Assembly: GCA_035628335.1 (NCBI GenBank)
Contig: DASPKA010000002.1
Coordinates: forward strand, 1 to 13,286
Length of the DNA: 13,286 bases
Reading direction: 5' to 3'
Source of the DNA: DASPKA01 sp035628335
Lineage (GTDB): Bacteria > Patescibacteriota > Doudnabacteria > UBA920
The notes under the pieces were generated by a model, which searched no databases, was not told where the DNA came from, and saw nothing but the letters and a program-made list of their open reading frames with translations. The first letter of the stretch is position 1. Every line of letters begins with the position of its first letter. Shown here piece after piece: positions 1-5,472 of the stretch. A program made the translations under genes and the position numbers.

Positions 1-182
1 TCGTTTAAGCCTAAGTAACGAGCATACGGAGCTGAAAAGCTGACAAAAAACTCCTGGTCCGTTGCTGGCTTGAAGTAAACTGCTAACGCTATGCAAATGA
101 TTGCAATTAAAGCAAGGAAAATACCCGCTGCCTTTAGTACACGTTTTAAAAAATGGATATATTTTGCTCTGGCTTTAAGCAT
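1..182 (-). CDS. N-terminus of a membrane-anchored protein, possibly glycoside-hydrolase-like (truncated by window edge)
   Basis: An open frame runs off the left edge without a stop, giving 60 residues from ATG at 182-180. It begins with a basic stretch (MLKARAKYIHFLKR), followed by one hydrophobic membrane segment at about residues 19-36. After that comes an extracytoplasmic start, TDQEFFVSFSAPYARYLGLN. The pattern VSFS-x2-YA-x3-LGLN resembles the entry to the barrel of membrane-anchored glycosidase-like TIM-barrel proteins that I recall from CPR genomes. That resemblance is from memory and rests on about 15 residues. The ATG lies inside the stop region of the upstream permease gene (ATGCTTAA, 8-nt overlap), so the two genes are probably translationally coupled in one operon. 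The membrane anchor is well supported; the enzyme class is a guess. Confidence 0.55.
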   Translation of the reverse strand, partial: MLKARAKYIHFLKRVLKAAGIFLALIAIICIALAVYFKPATDQEFFVSFSAPYARYLGLN

Positions 183-1071
183 AGCTGACTAAGTATAAGC
201 CCACAGTGATAATAATAATAGCTAAAACTTTTTGAGCTAAGATTTTTCCAGTAATCTTCTCATGCAAGATTTCTGGATAGCGCACGGAGAGAAAACTGGT
301 AAGACAGAGCAAAAACACGTCCTGTATACCTTGAAGTGCGCTGACAATGGATACAGGACCGAGCTTAAAACTGAAATTCTGCAAGAGTCCTGCAAGCGCG
401 CCTATGGCATGTGCAAAGTAAAACAGTGTAGCACTTCCTTTTGAGGCAGCTTTAGGCGTGCGAAAAATAAGTCTGCGGTTGGTCTTTGTAGCCAAAAAAG
501 TTAACGCGCCTATAAAGATGCCGAGACGCGTCCAAATGAGCGTGGAGGTAAATGACGTAACTCCAAAAATGTATTTTGTAGCGGTATGTGAAGCGGCAAA
601 GAGTAAAGAAGCAATAAGAGCGGAAACTAAACCACGCGCATGCCATCCGTCCCTCCCACGCTTAAAGGAAATGAGCACAGCACCCACGACAAGCAATATA
701 AATGCAAGATACTGAATACCTGAGAGACGCTCGTCTACAAACAAATACGCCAACACAAGCGTACATATGGGTACTAACCCTCCTGAAATCGGCAGGATGC
801 GAGATATGGTACTTTCCTTTATTGCGTGATAGAAAAAGTAAAGGGCATAGGTAAAACACATGCCACCGAGGAGCGCAATAAATGTGTCCCAACTACTTAA
901 GAACTCAAACCCAAACGGAGCTAAAACAAAAACCAATGGTGCGGTAATTCCTACATAAAACGCAAAAACCCGAGCGTGCCGGATCTCCTTTGACAGAAGA
1001 AACTTGTCCAGCACCCCTTTAAACGCAAACATCAAGTACGCTGTAATAGCAATGAGAACCCAAATCTCCAT
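175..1071 (-). CDS. DMT superfamily (EamA) permease
   Basis: This 298-aa protein is almost entirely hydrophobic, with about ten predicted membrane helices in two similar halves of about 140 residues, as in EamA (drug/metabolite transporter) proteins. The first half ends at a basic cytoplasmic loop (SFKRGRDGWHARG) and the second half starts with LVSALIASLLFAASHTATKY. Features typical of the family are the helix ending in YALYFFYHAIKESTISRILPISGGLVPI and the following short helix with DERLSGIQYLAFILLVVGAVLI. The substrate cannot be read from the sequence. ATG at 1071 is chosen because a TATAAT box (minus strand, 1086-1081) ends only 9 nt before it, leaving essentially no leader. Its 3' end overlaps the next minus-strand gene by 8 nt. 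Confidence 0.9.
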   Translation of the reverse strand: MEIWVLIAITAYLMFAFKGVLDKFLLSKEIRHARVFAFYVGITAPLVFVLAPFGFEFLSSWDTFIALLGGMCFTYALYFFYHAIKESTISRILPISGGLVPICTLVLAYLFVDERLSGIQYLAFILLVVGAVLISFKRGRDGWHARGLVSALIASLLFAASHTATKYIFGVTSFTSTLIWTRLGIFIGALTFLATKTNRRLIFRTPKAASKGSATLFYFAHAIGALAGLLQNFSFKLGPVSIVSALQGIQDVFLLCLTSFLSVRYPEILHEKITGKILAQKVLAIIIITVGLYLVSYA

Positions 1072-1080
1072 CGTATCACT

Positions 1081-1086
1081 ATTATA
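1081..1086 (-). promoter_or_regulatory. -10 box of the DMT permease gene
   Basis: Consensus TATAAT on the minus strand, 9 nt before the ATG at 1071. No convincing -35 hexamer is seen. Transcription would start about 2-3 nt before the start codon, so the mRNA would be effectively leaderless. Confidence 0.55.
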
Positions 1087-1102
1087 TCACTTAATTTTCC
1101 GC

Positions 1103-1108
1103 TATAAT
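1103..1108 (+). promoter_or_regulatory. -10 box of the YceI-like gene
   Basis: Consensus TATAAT on the plus strand in a divergent intergenic region, with no clear -35. The start site would fall near 1115. AGGAG at 1114-1118 is then at the extreme 5' end of the RNA and too far from either candidate start codon for a normal SD sequence. Confidence 0.5.
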
Positions 1109-1137
1109 GTGATAGGAGTATTAATATTACGTTGAAT

Positions 1138-1875
1138 ATGAACAAAAAAATTACTATTGGGGTGATTGCTTTAATAATTGTCGCAGCTGTCGCGTATATA
1201 ACAACAAGACAGACGAGCGCACCTTCAACCACCAGCACCGAACCAGCACTTAGCGCTACCAACATGGAGCAGGAGTCTATGTCCTCCATGGACCATACCA
1301 CCATGTCAAAAACTCCTCTCACAGGCAGCGGCACATACGTCTTTGACGTAAATGAGTCCAGCTTTACTTGGGAAGGTAAAAAGCCGCTGATATCAAACTA
1401 CGTAGACACTGGCACAGTGAAGATAAAACAAGGTCAGGCTGAGGTACGAGATGGAAAGTTAGTCGGCGGTTCAGCAGTAGTGGACCTTACTACTATTTCC
1501 GCAACTCAGACGGGTAAGGGCAGCGGAAACGAAATGCTCCAGAAGCACATAATGTCTTCGGACTTCTTTGACACAACAAAATTTCCTGAAGCAACCTTTG
1601 CTATAACTTCTGCAACCCAAGATCCTTCTGACCCAACTAAATACACGGTTCAGGGCGACTTAAAGATCAAAGATGTATCTGAGAAGGTAACGTTTGACGC
1701 AACTCTCACACAGGAAGCAGACGGTGATGCTCTCTTCCATGCCAGGACCAGTTTAGACCGTACAAAATGGGGACTCAAGTATGGCTCAGGCTCATTCTTT
1801 AAAGACTTAGGTGACAAAGTAATAGACGACCTCTTTAGTGTTGAGTTCAAGGTGCACGCTACACTTCAAAAATAA
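1138..1875 (+). CDS. Membrane-anchored YceI-like domain protein
   Basis: The protein has 245 residues from ATG 1138; an in-frame TTG at 1132 would add two. Residues 2-22 (NKKITIG, then VIALIIVAAVAYI) form a signal anchor, so the rest is outside the membrane. A Ser/Thr-rich linker with five Met and one His (NMEQESMSSMDHTTM, about residues 41-55) follows. From GTYVFDVNESSFTWEGKK onward there is a YceI/lipocalin-like beta-barrel: repeated VDLTTISATQTGKGSGNEMLQ, HIMSSDFFDTTKFPEATF and GDLKIKDVSEKVTFDATL segments are characteristic. YceI proteins bind isoprenoid-type amphiphiles in a periplasmic barrel; ligand and role in a cell of this type are unknown. The gene stands alone between its own promoter and a strong hairpin. 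Confidence 0.88.
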   Translation: MNKKITIGVIALIIVAAVAYITTRQTSAPSTTSTEPALSATNMEQESMSSMDHTTMSKTPLTGSGTYVFDVNESSFTWEGKKPLISNYVDTGTVKIKQGQAEVRDGKLVGGSAVVDLTTISATQTGKGSGNEMLQKHIMSSDFFDTTKFPEATFAITSATQDPSDPTKYTVQGDLKIKDVSEKVTFDATLTQEADGDALFHARTSLDRTKWGLKYGSGSFFKDLGDKVIDDLFSVEFKVHATLQK

Positions 1876-1880
1876 CCTGT

Positions 1881-1919
1881 GCAAAAAAATCCTTTCCTTT
1901 TTAGGAGAGGATTTTTTGC
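1881..1919 (+). terminator. Hairpin terminator after the YceI-like gene
   Basis: GCAAAAAAATCCTTTCC (1881-1897) pairs with GGAGAGGATTTTTTGC (1904-1919) with one bulge and one mismatch. The stem is A-rich on the left and T-rich on the right, so the U-tract lies within the 3' arm. It would work in either direction and separates the YceI-like gene from the NUDIX gene promoter. Confidence 0.7.
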
Positions 1920-1920
1920 A

Positions 1921-1929
1921 TGATATACT
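1921..1929 (+). promoter_or_regulatory. Extended -10 promoter of the NUDIX-MFS pair
   Basis: TGATATACT reads as TGn-TATACT, an extended -10. The ATG follows 7 nt after the hexamer, so the predicted start site coincides with the start codon. The region that would hold a -35 lies inside the preceding terminator stem and is poor, in keeping with an extended -10. Confidence 0.5.
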
Positions 1930-1936
1930 ACAAAAT

Positions 1937-2521
1937 ATGAATATTCAACGTCCTGCAGCAAAACAACCCCTACCTCCACATGCTAAACTCGCTTTTAAAG
2001 GAGTTATGTTTGATGTCTACCAATGGGAACAGGAAGGTTTCGACGGTACAACAATGGTATTTGAAAAAATAAAGCGACCTGACACGGTCGTAGTTCTTGC
2101 CGTAACTCCAGAAAAAAAAATACTTACCGCAACCCAAGAACAACCGGGCAAACCACCTTTCACGGGGCTTTTGGGAGGACGAGTAGATGAAGGCGAGGCA
2201 CCGCTCGAAGCTGCAAAAAGAGAGCTCCTAGAAGAGTCAGGGTATGCGTCAGAGGACTGGGAGTTACTCCACGCCTACCAACCGATAACTAAAATTGACT
2301 GGGCTATATTTGTTTTCATTGCTCGAAACGTAAAGAAAGTAGCTGATCAAACTTTAGACAGCGGCGAAAAAATAGAACTAAAACTTACCTCTTTTGACGA
2401 ACTTGTGGAGCTTTCGCTTCATGACCCAACCTTTGCAGAAAAAGATGTGGTTGATCTGATCCTTCGTGCGCTACTTGAGCCACAGAAAATGCAAGAACTA
2501 CGAGATAAGATACTAGGCTGA
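1937..2521 (+). CDS. NUDIX hydrolase (ADP-ribose pyrophosphatase-like)
   Basis: The protein has 194 residues. The Nudix box is complete at residues 81-103: G-x5-E-x7-REL-x-EE-x-G, read as GRVDEGE...RELLEESGY. It holds the metal-binding glutamates E96, E99 and E100. The N-terminal part (about 1-45, VMFDVYQWEQ) forms the beta-strands seen before the Nudix fold in ADP-ribose/nucleoside-diphosphate-sugar hydrolases, and the LTATQEQPGKPPFTGLLGGR run is in keeping with that subgroup. The frame is open upstream to 1838, but that extension would cross the terminator and overlap the YceI-like gene. ATG 1937 is chosen because the fold starts soon after and a -10 box precedes it. The stop overlaps the next start (TGATG), implying coupled translation with the transporter. 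Exact substrate unknown. Confidence 0.9.
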   Translation: MNIQRPAAKQPLPPHAKLAFKGVMFDVYQWEQEGFDGTTMVFEKIKRPDTVVVLAVTPEKKILTATQEQPGKPPFTGLLGGRVDEGEAPLEAAKRELLEESGYASEDWELLHAYQPITKIDWAIFVFIARNVKKVADQTLDSGEKIELKLTSFDELVELSLHDPTFAEKDVVDLILRALLEPQKMQELRDKILG

Positions 2522-3663
2522 TGAACATTACCAACCTACAACTAAACTTCCTTCATGCTTCCAACGATGGTTTCCAGGCAGCACTAATGCTATTTTTGCC
2601 ATTTATAACTGAAAGGCTGAATATTGGCATCACGGAAGCTGGATTCTTGGGAACTGCCATAGGCTTTTTTAGCATTGTACTGGGCATACCAAGCGCTGCA
2701 ATAATCCGCAAGTTTGGCGAACGATGGACGCTCAGCGCGAGCATGGGCTTTACCACGCTTGGACTCCTACTCTTAAGCACTAGCAATAATTTTGTTGGTG
2801 CTTCAGTTTCTTTTTTAATAGCGGGCATTGGGCTGGCCCTTTTTCACCCTGTGGCCTTTACCCTTGTTACAAAATATTCTGAACCGAATAAAGTCGGTAA
2901 AAATATTGGCGCTTTCACTGCGGTAGGGGACATGGGGCGTGTACTATTTGGATTTGTAGCCGGCACGATTGCAGCCCTGCTTGGAGTTTTTATGGGTTCG
3001 CTATTGCTGGGGTTGGTGGGTATTGCTGCGTGCGCAGTGGCGTTACAGATCAAAAACCCTAAACGTGTACCAACAAATACTCAAACCAAAGAGCATGAAC
3101 GCCTCCTGAAGCTCATTCGCGACAAAGACTTTGTCTTGCCTGAGCTTGTAAACCTGCTGGATATAATTGCCAGTACGTCTGTTTTCATCTTTCTTCCTTT
3201 CTTGTTGCTCGAAAAGCAGGTTAGTTCAAGCAATCTAGGCTTGTTTACCGCTATTTTCTTTTGTGGTGGTGTGACAGGGAGGTATGCCCTCGGCCACCTC
3301 TCAGACAAATATGGTAAAAAGCTTGTCTTTACGCTTGCGCAAATTACCATGGCTGCGTTGCTTGCATACATTACCCTTACCTCTTCTGTGATTGTGCTTG
3401 CTTGCATTTCGTTTGTACTGGGCTTAGGAACTACTGGGACTATGCCTGTGCTACAATCACTACTCATTTCAAAAACAGCTAAAAACCATGAACGCGAGAC
3501 AGTGTTCTCTGTGAACCAAACCCTTGCGAACATCCTTATGGCTGTAACTCCTGGCATGTATGGCGTGTTAGCCGCAAATCTTGGAATAGCATACGTATTT
3601 TACGTCTGCGGCGCATTTGCCCTGCTCGCTCTCCTACCCTTAGTATTCGTTGACATGGATTGA
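2521..3663 (+). CDS. MFS transporter (fosmidomycin-resistance-like branch)
   Basis: The product has 380 residues and about twelve membrane helices, split by a charged cytoplasmic loop near residues 177-200 (KNPKRVPTNTQTKEHERLLKL). The MFS loop 2-3 signature is seen in each half: IRKFGERWTL in the first and GRYALGHLSDKYGKKLV in the second. The phrase GIGLALFHPVAFTLVTKYS recalls the fosmidomycin-resistance (Fsr) group of exporters, but this is a memory-based assignment. The start codon overlaps the NUDIX stop by one base, so the two are co-translated. The 3' end is followed after 31 nt by the TrpR-like gene, which has its own -10 box. The substrate is not predictable; a link to tryptophan is conceivable from position only. 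Confidence 0.88.
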   Translation: MNITNLQLNFLHASNDGFQAALMLFLPFITERLNIGITEAGFLGTAIGFFSIVLGIPSAAIIRKFGERWTLSASMGFTTLGLLLLSTSNNFVGASVSFLIAGIGLALFHPVAFTLVTKYSEPNKVGKNIGAFTAVGDMGRVLFGFVAGTIAALLGVFMGSLLLGLVGIAACAVALQIKNPKRVPTNTQTKEHERLLKLIRDKDFVLPELVNLLDIIASTSVFIFLPFLLLEKQVSSSNLGLFTAIFFCGGVTGRYALGHLSDKYGKKLVFTLAQITMAALLAYITLTSSVIVLACISFVLGLGTTGTMPVLQSLLISKTAKNHERETVFSVNQTLANILMAVTPGMYGVLAANLGIAYVFYVCGAFALLALLPLVFVDMD

Positions 3664-3677
3664 AAATTTATTCAGGA

Positions 3678-3697
3678 TATACTATCGTACTAGTATG
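3678..3697 (+). promoter_or_regulatory. Promoter and imperfect trp-type operator of the TrpR-like gene
   Basis: TATACT (3678-3683) is a good -10 box, 11 nt before the ATG at 3695. The 20 bases TATACTATCGTACTAGTATG match the core of the downstream operator (4027-4046, CATACTAGTATACTAGTATG) at 16 of 20 positions. The half-site arrangement is CTAT-N4-CTAG against CTAG-N4-CTAG. The repressor bound here would cover both the -10 and the start codon, so negative autoregulation, as for E. coli trpR, is the likely outcome. Confidence 0.65.
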
Positions 3698-3991
3698 GTA
3701 AACAAGCAAGACAGAGAGAAATTTATAAATGAGTTGGTACACGTCCTTAGTGAGGCAGGTAAAGACAAGCGCGTGCTGCGCGAATTTTTGGAAGACCTGC
3801 TTACCCCTGCAGAGCTTTCTGAAGTCTCTGCCAGGTGGCAGATAGCCAAGCTTATCAAAAAACAGGTACCACACCATGAGGTGGCAAAGCAAACTCACAC
3901 CGCAGTAGCAACCGTAACCCGAGGCTCACGCGAAATGCGCAACCCCCACGGCGGCTTCCAACTCATGCTCAAAAAACTAAAAATAGACTAG
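3695..3991 (+). CDS. TrpR / YerC-YecD family repressor
   Basis: This 98-aa all-helical protein aligns by eye with E. coli TrpR. LLTPAELSEVSARWQIAKLI (35-54) matches TrpR LTPDEREALGTRVRIVEEL. The helix-turn-helix at about 58-82 contains ATVTRGS (72-78), nearly the same as TrpR ATITRGS. From memory of the TrpR structure, the corepressor-pocket residues T44, R54, T81, R84 and G85 appear to correspond to T37, R47, T73, R76 and G77 here. TrpR N87 and S88 are replaced by R79 and E80. Many YerC/YecD proteins have lost the RGS signature, so this one looks closer to a tryptophan-binding repressor. ATG 3695 is chosen because the longer frame from 3650 overlaps the transporter gene and the -10. Trp-operator-like sites flank the gene on both sides. 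Confidence 0.88.
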   Translation: MVNKQDREKFINELVHVLSEAGKDKRVLREFLEDLLTPAELSEVSARWQIAKLIKKQVPHHEVAKQTHTAVATVTRGSREMRNPHGGFQLMLKKLKID

Positions 3992-4000
3992 ACTACTTAC

Positions 4001-4029
4001 TTGACAAGTTTTGTTACTATCTATATCAT
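4001..4029 (+). promoter_or_regulatory. Strong promoter of the Trp-controlled leader
   Basis: TTGACA (4001-4006, perfect -35), a 17-bp spacer, then TATCAT (4024-4029, 5/6 of the -10 consensus). It is the best-matching promoter in the window and starts 10 bp after the repressor stop codon. The start site would be near 4036, giving a 45-nt untranslated stretch before the leader peptide. The palindromic operator covers the -10 and the start site. Confidence 0.8.
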
Positions 4030-4055
4030 ACTAGTATACTAGTATGATATAGATA
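4018..4055 (+). promoter_or_regulatory. 38-bp perfect palindrome, trp-type operator
   Basis: The sequence is its own reverse complement from 4018 to 4055, centred between 4036 and 4037. Its heart is CTAG-TATA-CTAG (4031-4042) inside CATACTAGTATACTAGTATG. The E. coli trp operator has CTAG-TTAA-CTAG with the same 4-bp spacing inside GTACTAGTTAACTAGTAC. Binding would block the -10 box and the start site. It is not a terminator: there is no loop, no U-tract, and it straddles the promoter. A TrpR-like gene ends 26 bp upstream. Confidence 0.8.
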
Positions 4056-4080
4056 CCCTCATATTAATCTAGTAGCACAT

Positions 4081-4137
4081 ATGCCTAACCATGTACTAAA
4101 AACCAATCTTGTGAACTTGTGGTGGACCCTGCCGTAG
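4081..4137 (+). CDS. trp-type leader peptide (attenuator peptide)
   Basis: An 18-codon ORF, MPNHVLKTNLVNLWWTLP followed by TAG. Codons 14 and 15 (4120-4125) are tandem TGG, as in the E. coli trp leader peptide with its GWW. The stop codon (4135-4137) overlaps the 3' arm of the first leader hairpin. The function is inferred to be regulatory: ribosome position on the Trp codons selects between alternative RNA folds. No clear SD precedes the ATG (AGTAGCACAT), the main weakness of the call. The ORF is far too short for ordinary gene finders. Confidence 0.8.
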   Translation: MPNHVLKTNLVNLWWTLP

Positions 4138-4178
4138 GCAGCTGCTTTCTCATTGGAAAGCCCTGCCTCTTGGCAGGG
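4129..4178 (+). promoter_or_regulatory. Ribosome-mediated attenuator, arms 1 to 4
   Basis: Arm 1 CTGCC (4129-4133) pairs with arm 2 GGCAG (4137-4141). Arm 2 can instead pair as AGGCAG (4136-4141) with arm 3 CTGCCT (4163-4168). That alternative stem is extended inward by GCTTTC (4144-4149) with GAAAGC (4156-4161), about 12 bp with a small internal loop. Arm 3 CCCTGCC (4161-4167) can otherwise pair with arm 4 GGCAGGG (4172-4178) to form terminator 1. A ribosome stalled at the TGG codons would cover arm 1 and free arm 2 (read-through). One at the stop codon would cover arm 2 (termination). This is the geometry of the enterobacterial trp attenuator. Confidence 0.78.
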
Positions 4179-4188
4179 TTTTTGTTTT
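4157..4188 (+). terminator. Attenuator terminator 1 (arms 3:4)
   Basis: CCCTGCC (4161-4167), loop TCTT, GGCAGGG (4172-4178), then TTTTTGTTTT. The stem can be extended by AAAG (4157-4160) with TTTT (4179-4182), one pair being a wobble. It is a canonical intrinsic terminator inside the 5' leader of a gene, 110 nt before the start codon at 4300. Confidence 0.85.
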
Positions 4189-4193
4189 ATCAC

Positions 4194-4223
4194 AAGCCCT
4201 GCCCTTTCGGTAGGGCTTTTCTT
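4194..4223 (+). terminator. Attenuator terminator 2 (arms 5:6)
   Basis: AAGCCCTGCC (4194-4203), loop CTTTC, GGTAGGGCTT (4209-4218), with one G-T wobble, then TTCTTT. This second intrinsic terminator lies 16 nt past terminator 1. Its 5' arm can alternatively pair with arm 4 and the adjoining T-tract (GGCAGGGTTT, 4172-4181) over 10 bp with one wobble. It would therefore open when terminator 1 is prevented. Confidence 0.75.
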
Positions 4224-4244
4224 TACACTAACAAAGGAGAAATA

Positions 4245-4316
4245 ATGAAAATAATTGTTGCAGCAATCATAACCGGCTTACCTTTTTACAAGGAGGAATA
4301 TGACTCAAAGCATTAG
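4245..4316 (+). CDS. Possible 23-aa coupled peptide
   Basis: ATG at 4245 follows a good SD (AAGGAGA, 4234-4240) and opens 23 codons: MKIIVAAIITGLPFY, then KEEYDSKH. It is hydrophobic at the start and charged at the end. It finishes 17 nt inside the next gene in another frame, and its last codons contain the SD of that gene (AAGGAGG, 4290-4296). Ribosomes translating it would pass over and reload at 4300, a typical translational-coupling layout. The peptide itself matches nothing I recognise. It could act only as an initiation aid. Confidence 0.45.
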   Translation: MKIIVAAIITGLPFYKEEYDSKH

Positions 4317-5466
4317 TCAACAACTGTTAAGTCAAGGCATTGGGTATTTGTCAGATGGCACACTCTTACCCTTCCCCCTTGATCAACGTCCGTTGATACC
4401 ATCGCGGAATCTCGGACTTACCGCCACCCAGCTAGGCACCATCATAAAAGCCTGGCTGCAGTGGCAAAAATTCAGCAAAGCTGCCCTTAGCCATGAACAC
4501 TCAAGGATTTGGTTTAGAGAGCTTATGACTAGACACAGCTCTGCACTGTGGGGTGACTACGAGCGCTCAGAACTGCAGCAGTACTTCAAACATGATGACT
4601 ACTTTTTTGGCCCTCATGTGACGAGGCTAGATATGGTGATTGACGCTCAAGGAAACCCCCGACTCCTTGACCCAAATGTAATGCCTTATGGCATCTCTCC
4701 TCTGGTTGCTTCAAGTCAGCTCTTGGGTTTGAGCTCCCATCATACCTACTTGGAACGTCTGGGATCATACGGTGGAACATGGGTTGCTGACCGCAGTCAT
4801 GGCAACGCTCATTCCTTGGCATGGCTTTGCCGGATAGCAGGCCTTAACTTCCAGTTCACAGATGAGCACACAGCCCAGGAGCGCATTATTCGGCAAACCA
4901 GACTCCCTCTCCGGGGAACGAAGGCGACCGTAAATGCCCCTGGCATTCGCACATTTGAAAGCCAGCTTTGGTCAGCACTCATAAGCCTCCCTGGTTTTGC
5001 CCAATTTGTTGGGTTTCACGCTGATAGGCAACTACACAAGCTGCATGCTGTTCCAAGCTATCTGGCAAGAGTTGAGGACGAACATCTGTTCATCGCCTCA
5101 TCCTTTACTGCAGGGCAGTTGCAACACGTTGCATTTGAAGAATTTGTAGCCATGCAGTGGGCGGCCGGATTCAAAAAAGTCTTCCTGAAAGGACTGTATA
5201 CCTCTGGTTCCCATCAAGTAACACATGCGGAGTTTAAGCAAGCAGCAATCCTAAAGGCTGTCCGCAGAAAATTCTTGCTTCCGGGTGATAAATACTTTCT
5301 GCTTCAGCCCGCACTCCCCTCTCTCCATGAAGGCGAACGAGTCAGACTCGCCACCTACATAGGCTATGACGGTGCAATTTTTGGCACTGAGCTCACTGCG
5401 GTACCCGCGGAAAGTTCTATTTCTCACCTTGGCAGCCACGCGACTCTCAGTTACCTGGTTCCATAA
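4300..5466 (+). CDS. ATP-grasp-like protein of unknown function under trp-type control
   Basis: A 388-aa soluble protein with no membrane segment. I do not recognise a named family. Two stretches resemble ATP-grasp ligases, in particular the glutathionylspermidine-synthase-like type. One is RLDMVIDAQGNPRLLDPNVMPYG (109-131), corresponding to the R-D-x-G-x-L-x-E-x-N substrate/metal segment, with D124 in place of the usual Glu. The other is a C-terminal nucleotide-binding half with FKKVFLKGLYTSGSHQV (291-307, K297 a candidate ATP lysine), YFLLQPALP (332-340) and VRLATYIGYDGAIFGTE (348-364). Trp is rather abundant (8 of 388). ATG 4300 has a strong, closely spaced SD. Its position behind a trp operator and attenuator implies expression when tryptophan is scarce, so a role in tryptophan acquisition, salvage or a Trp-containing product is inferred, not shown. 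Confidence 0.75.
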   Translation: MTQSISQQLLSQGIGYLSDGTLLPFPLDQRPLIPSRNLGLTATQLGTIIKAWLQWQKFSKAALSHEHSRIWFRELMTRHSSALWGDYERSELQQYFKHDDYFFGPHVTRLDMVIDAQGNPRLLDPNVMPYGISPLVASSQLLGLSSHHTYLERLGSYGGTWVADRSHGNAHSLAWLCRIAGLNFQFTDEHTAQERIIRQTRLPLRGTKATVNAPGIRTFESQLWSALISLPGFAQFVGFHADRQLHKLHAVPSYLARVEDEHLFIASSFTAGQLQHVAFEEFVAMQWAAGFKKVFLKGLYTSGSHQVTHAEFKQAAILKAVRRKFLLPGDKYFLLQPALPSLHEGERVRLATYIGYDGAIFGTELTAVPAESSISHLGSHATLSYLVP

Positions 5467-5472
5467 CTTAAT

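Noticed and set aside
1838..1936. N-terminal extension of the NUDIX frame
   Set aside because: It would overlap the YceI-like gene and be encoded by the terminator hairpin; the family fold begins after ATG 1937.
3081..3557. 158-codon minus-strand ORF inside the MFS gene
   Set aside because: Antisense shadow with low-complexity Ser/Thr/Val content and no initiation signal.
4018..4055. Palindrome read as a terminator of the repressor gene
   Set aside because: It has no loop or U-tract, and it covers the -10 of a consensus promoter, so an operator is the better call.
4119..4316. 65-codon ORF through the attenuator region
   Set aside because: It runs through two terminator hairpins with an odd Cys/Phe-rich composition; only its last 23 codons have an SD and plausible start. 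The leader-peptide frame with WW codons explains the region better.
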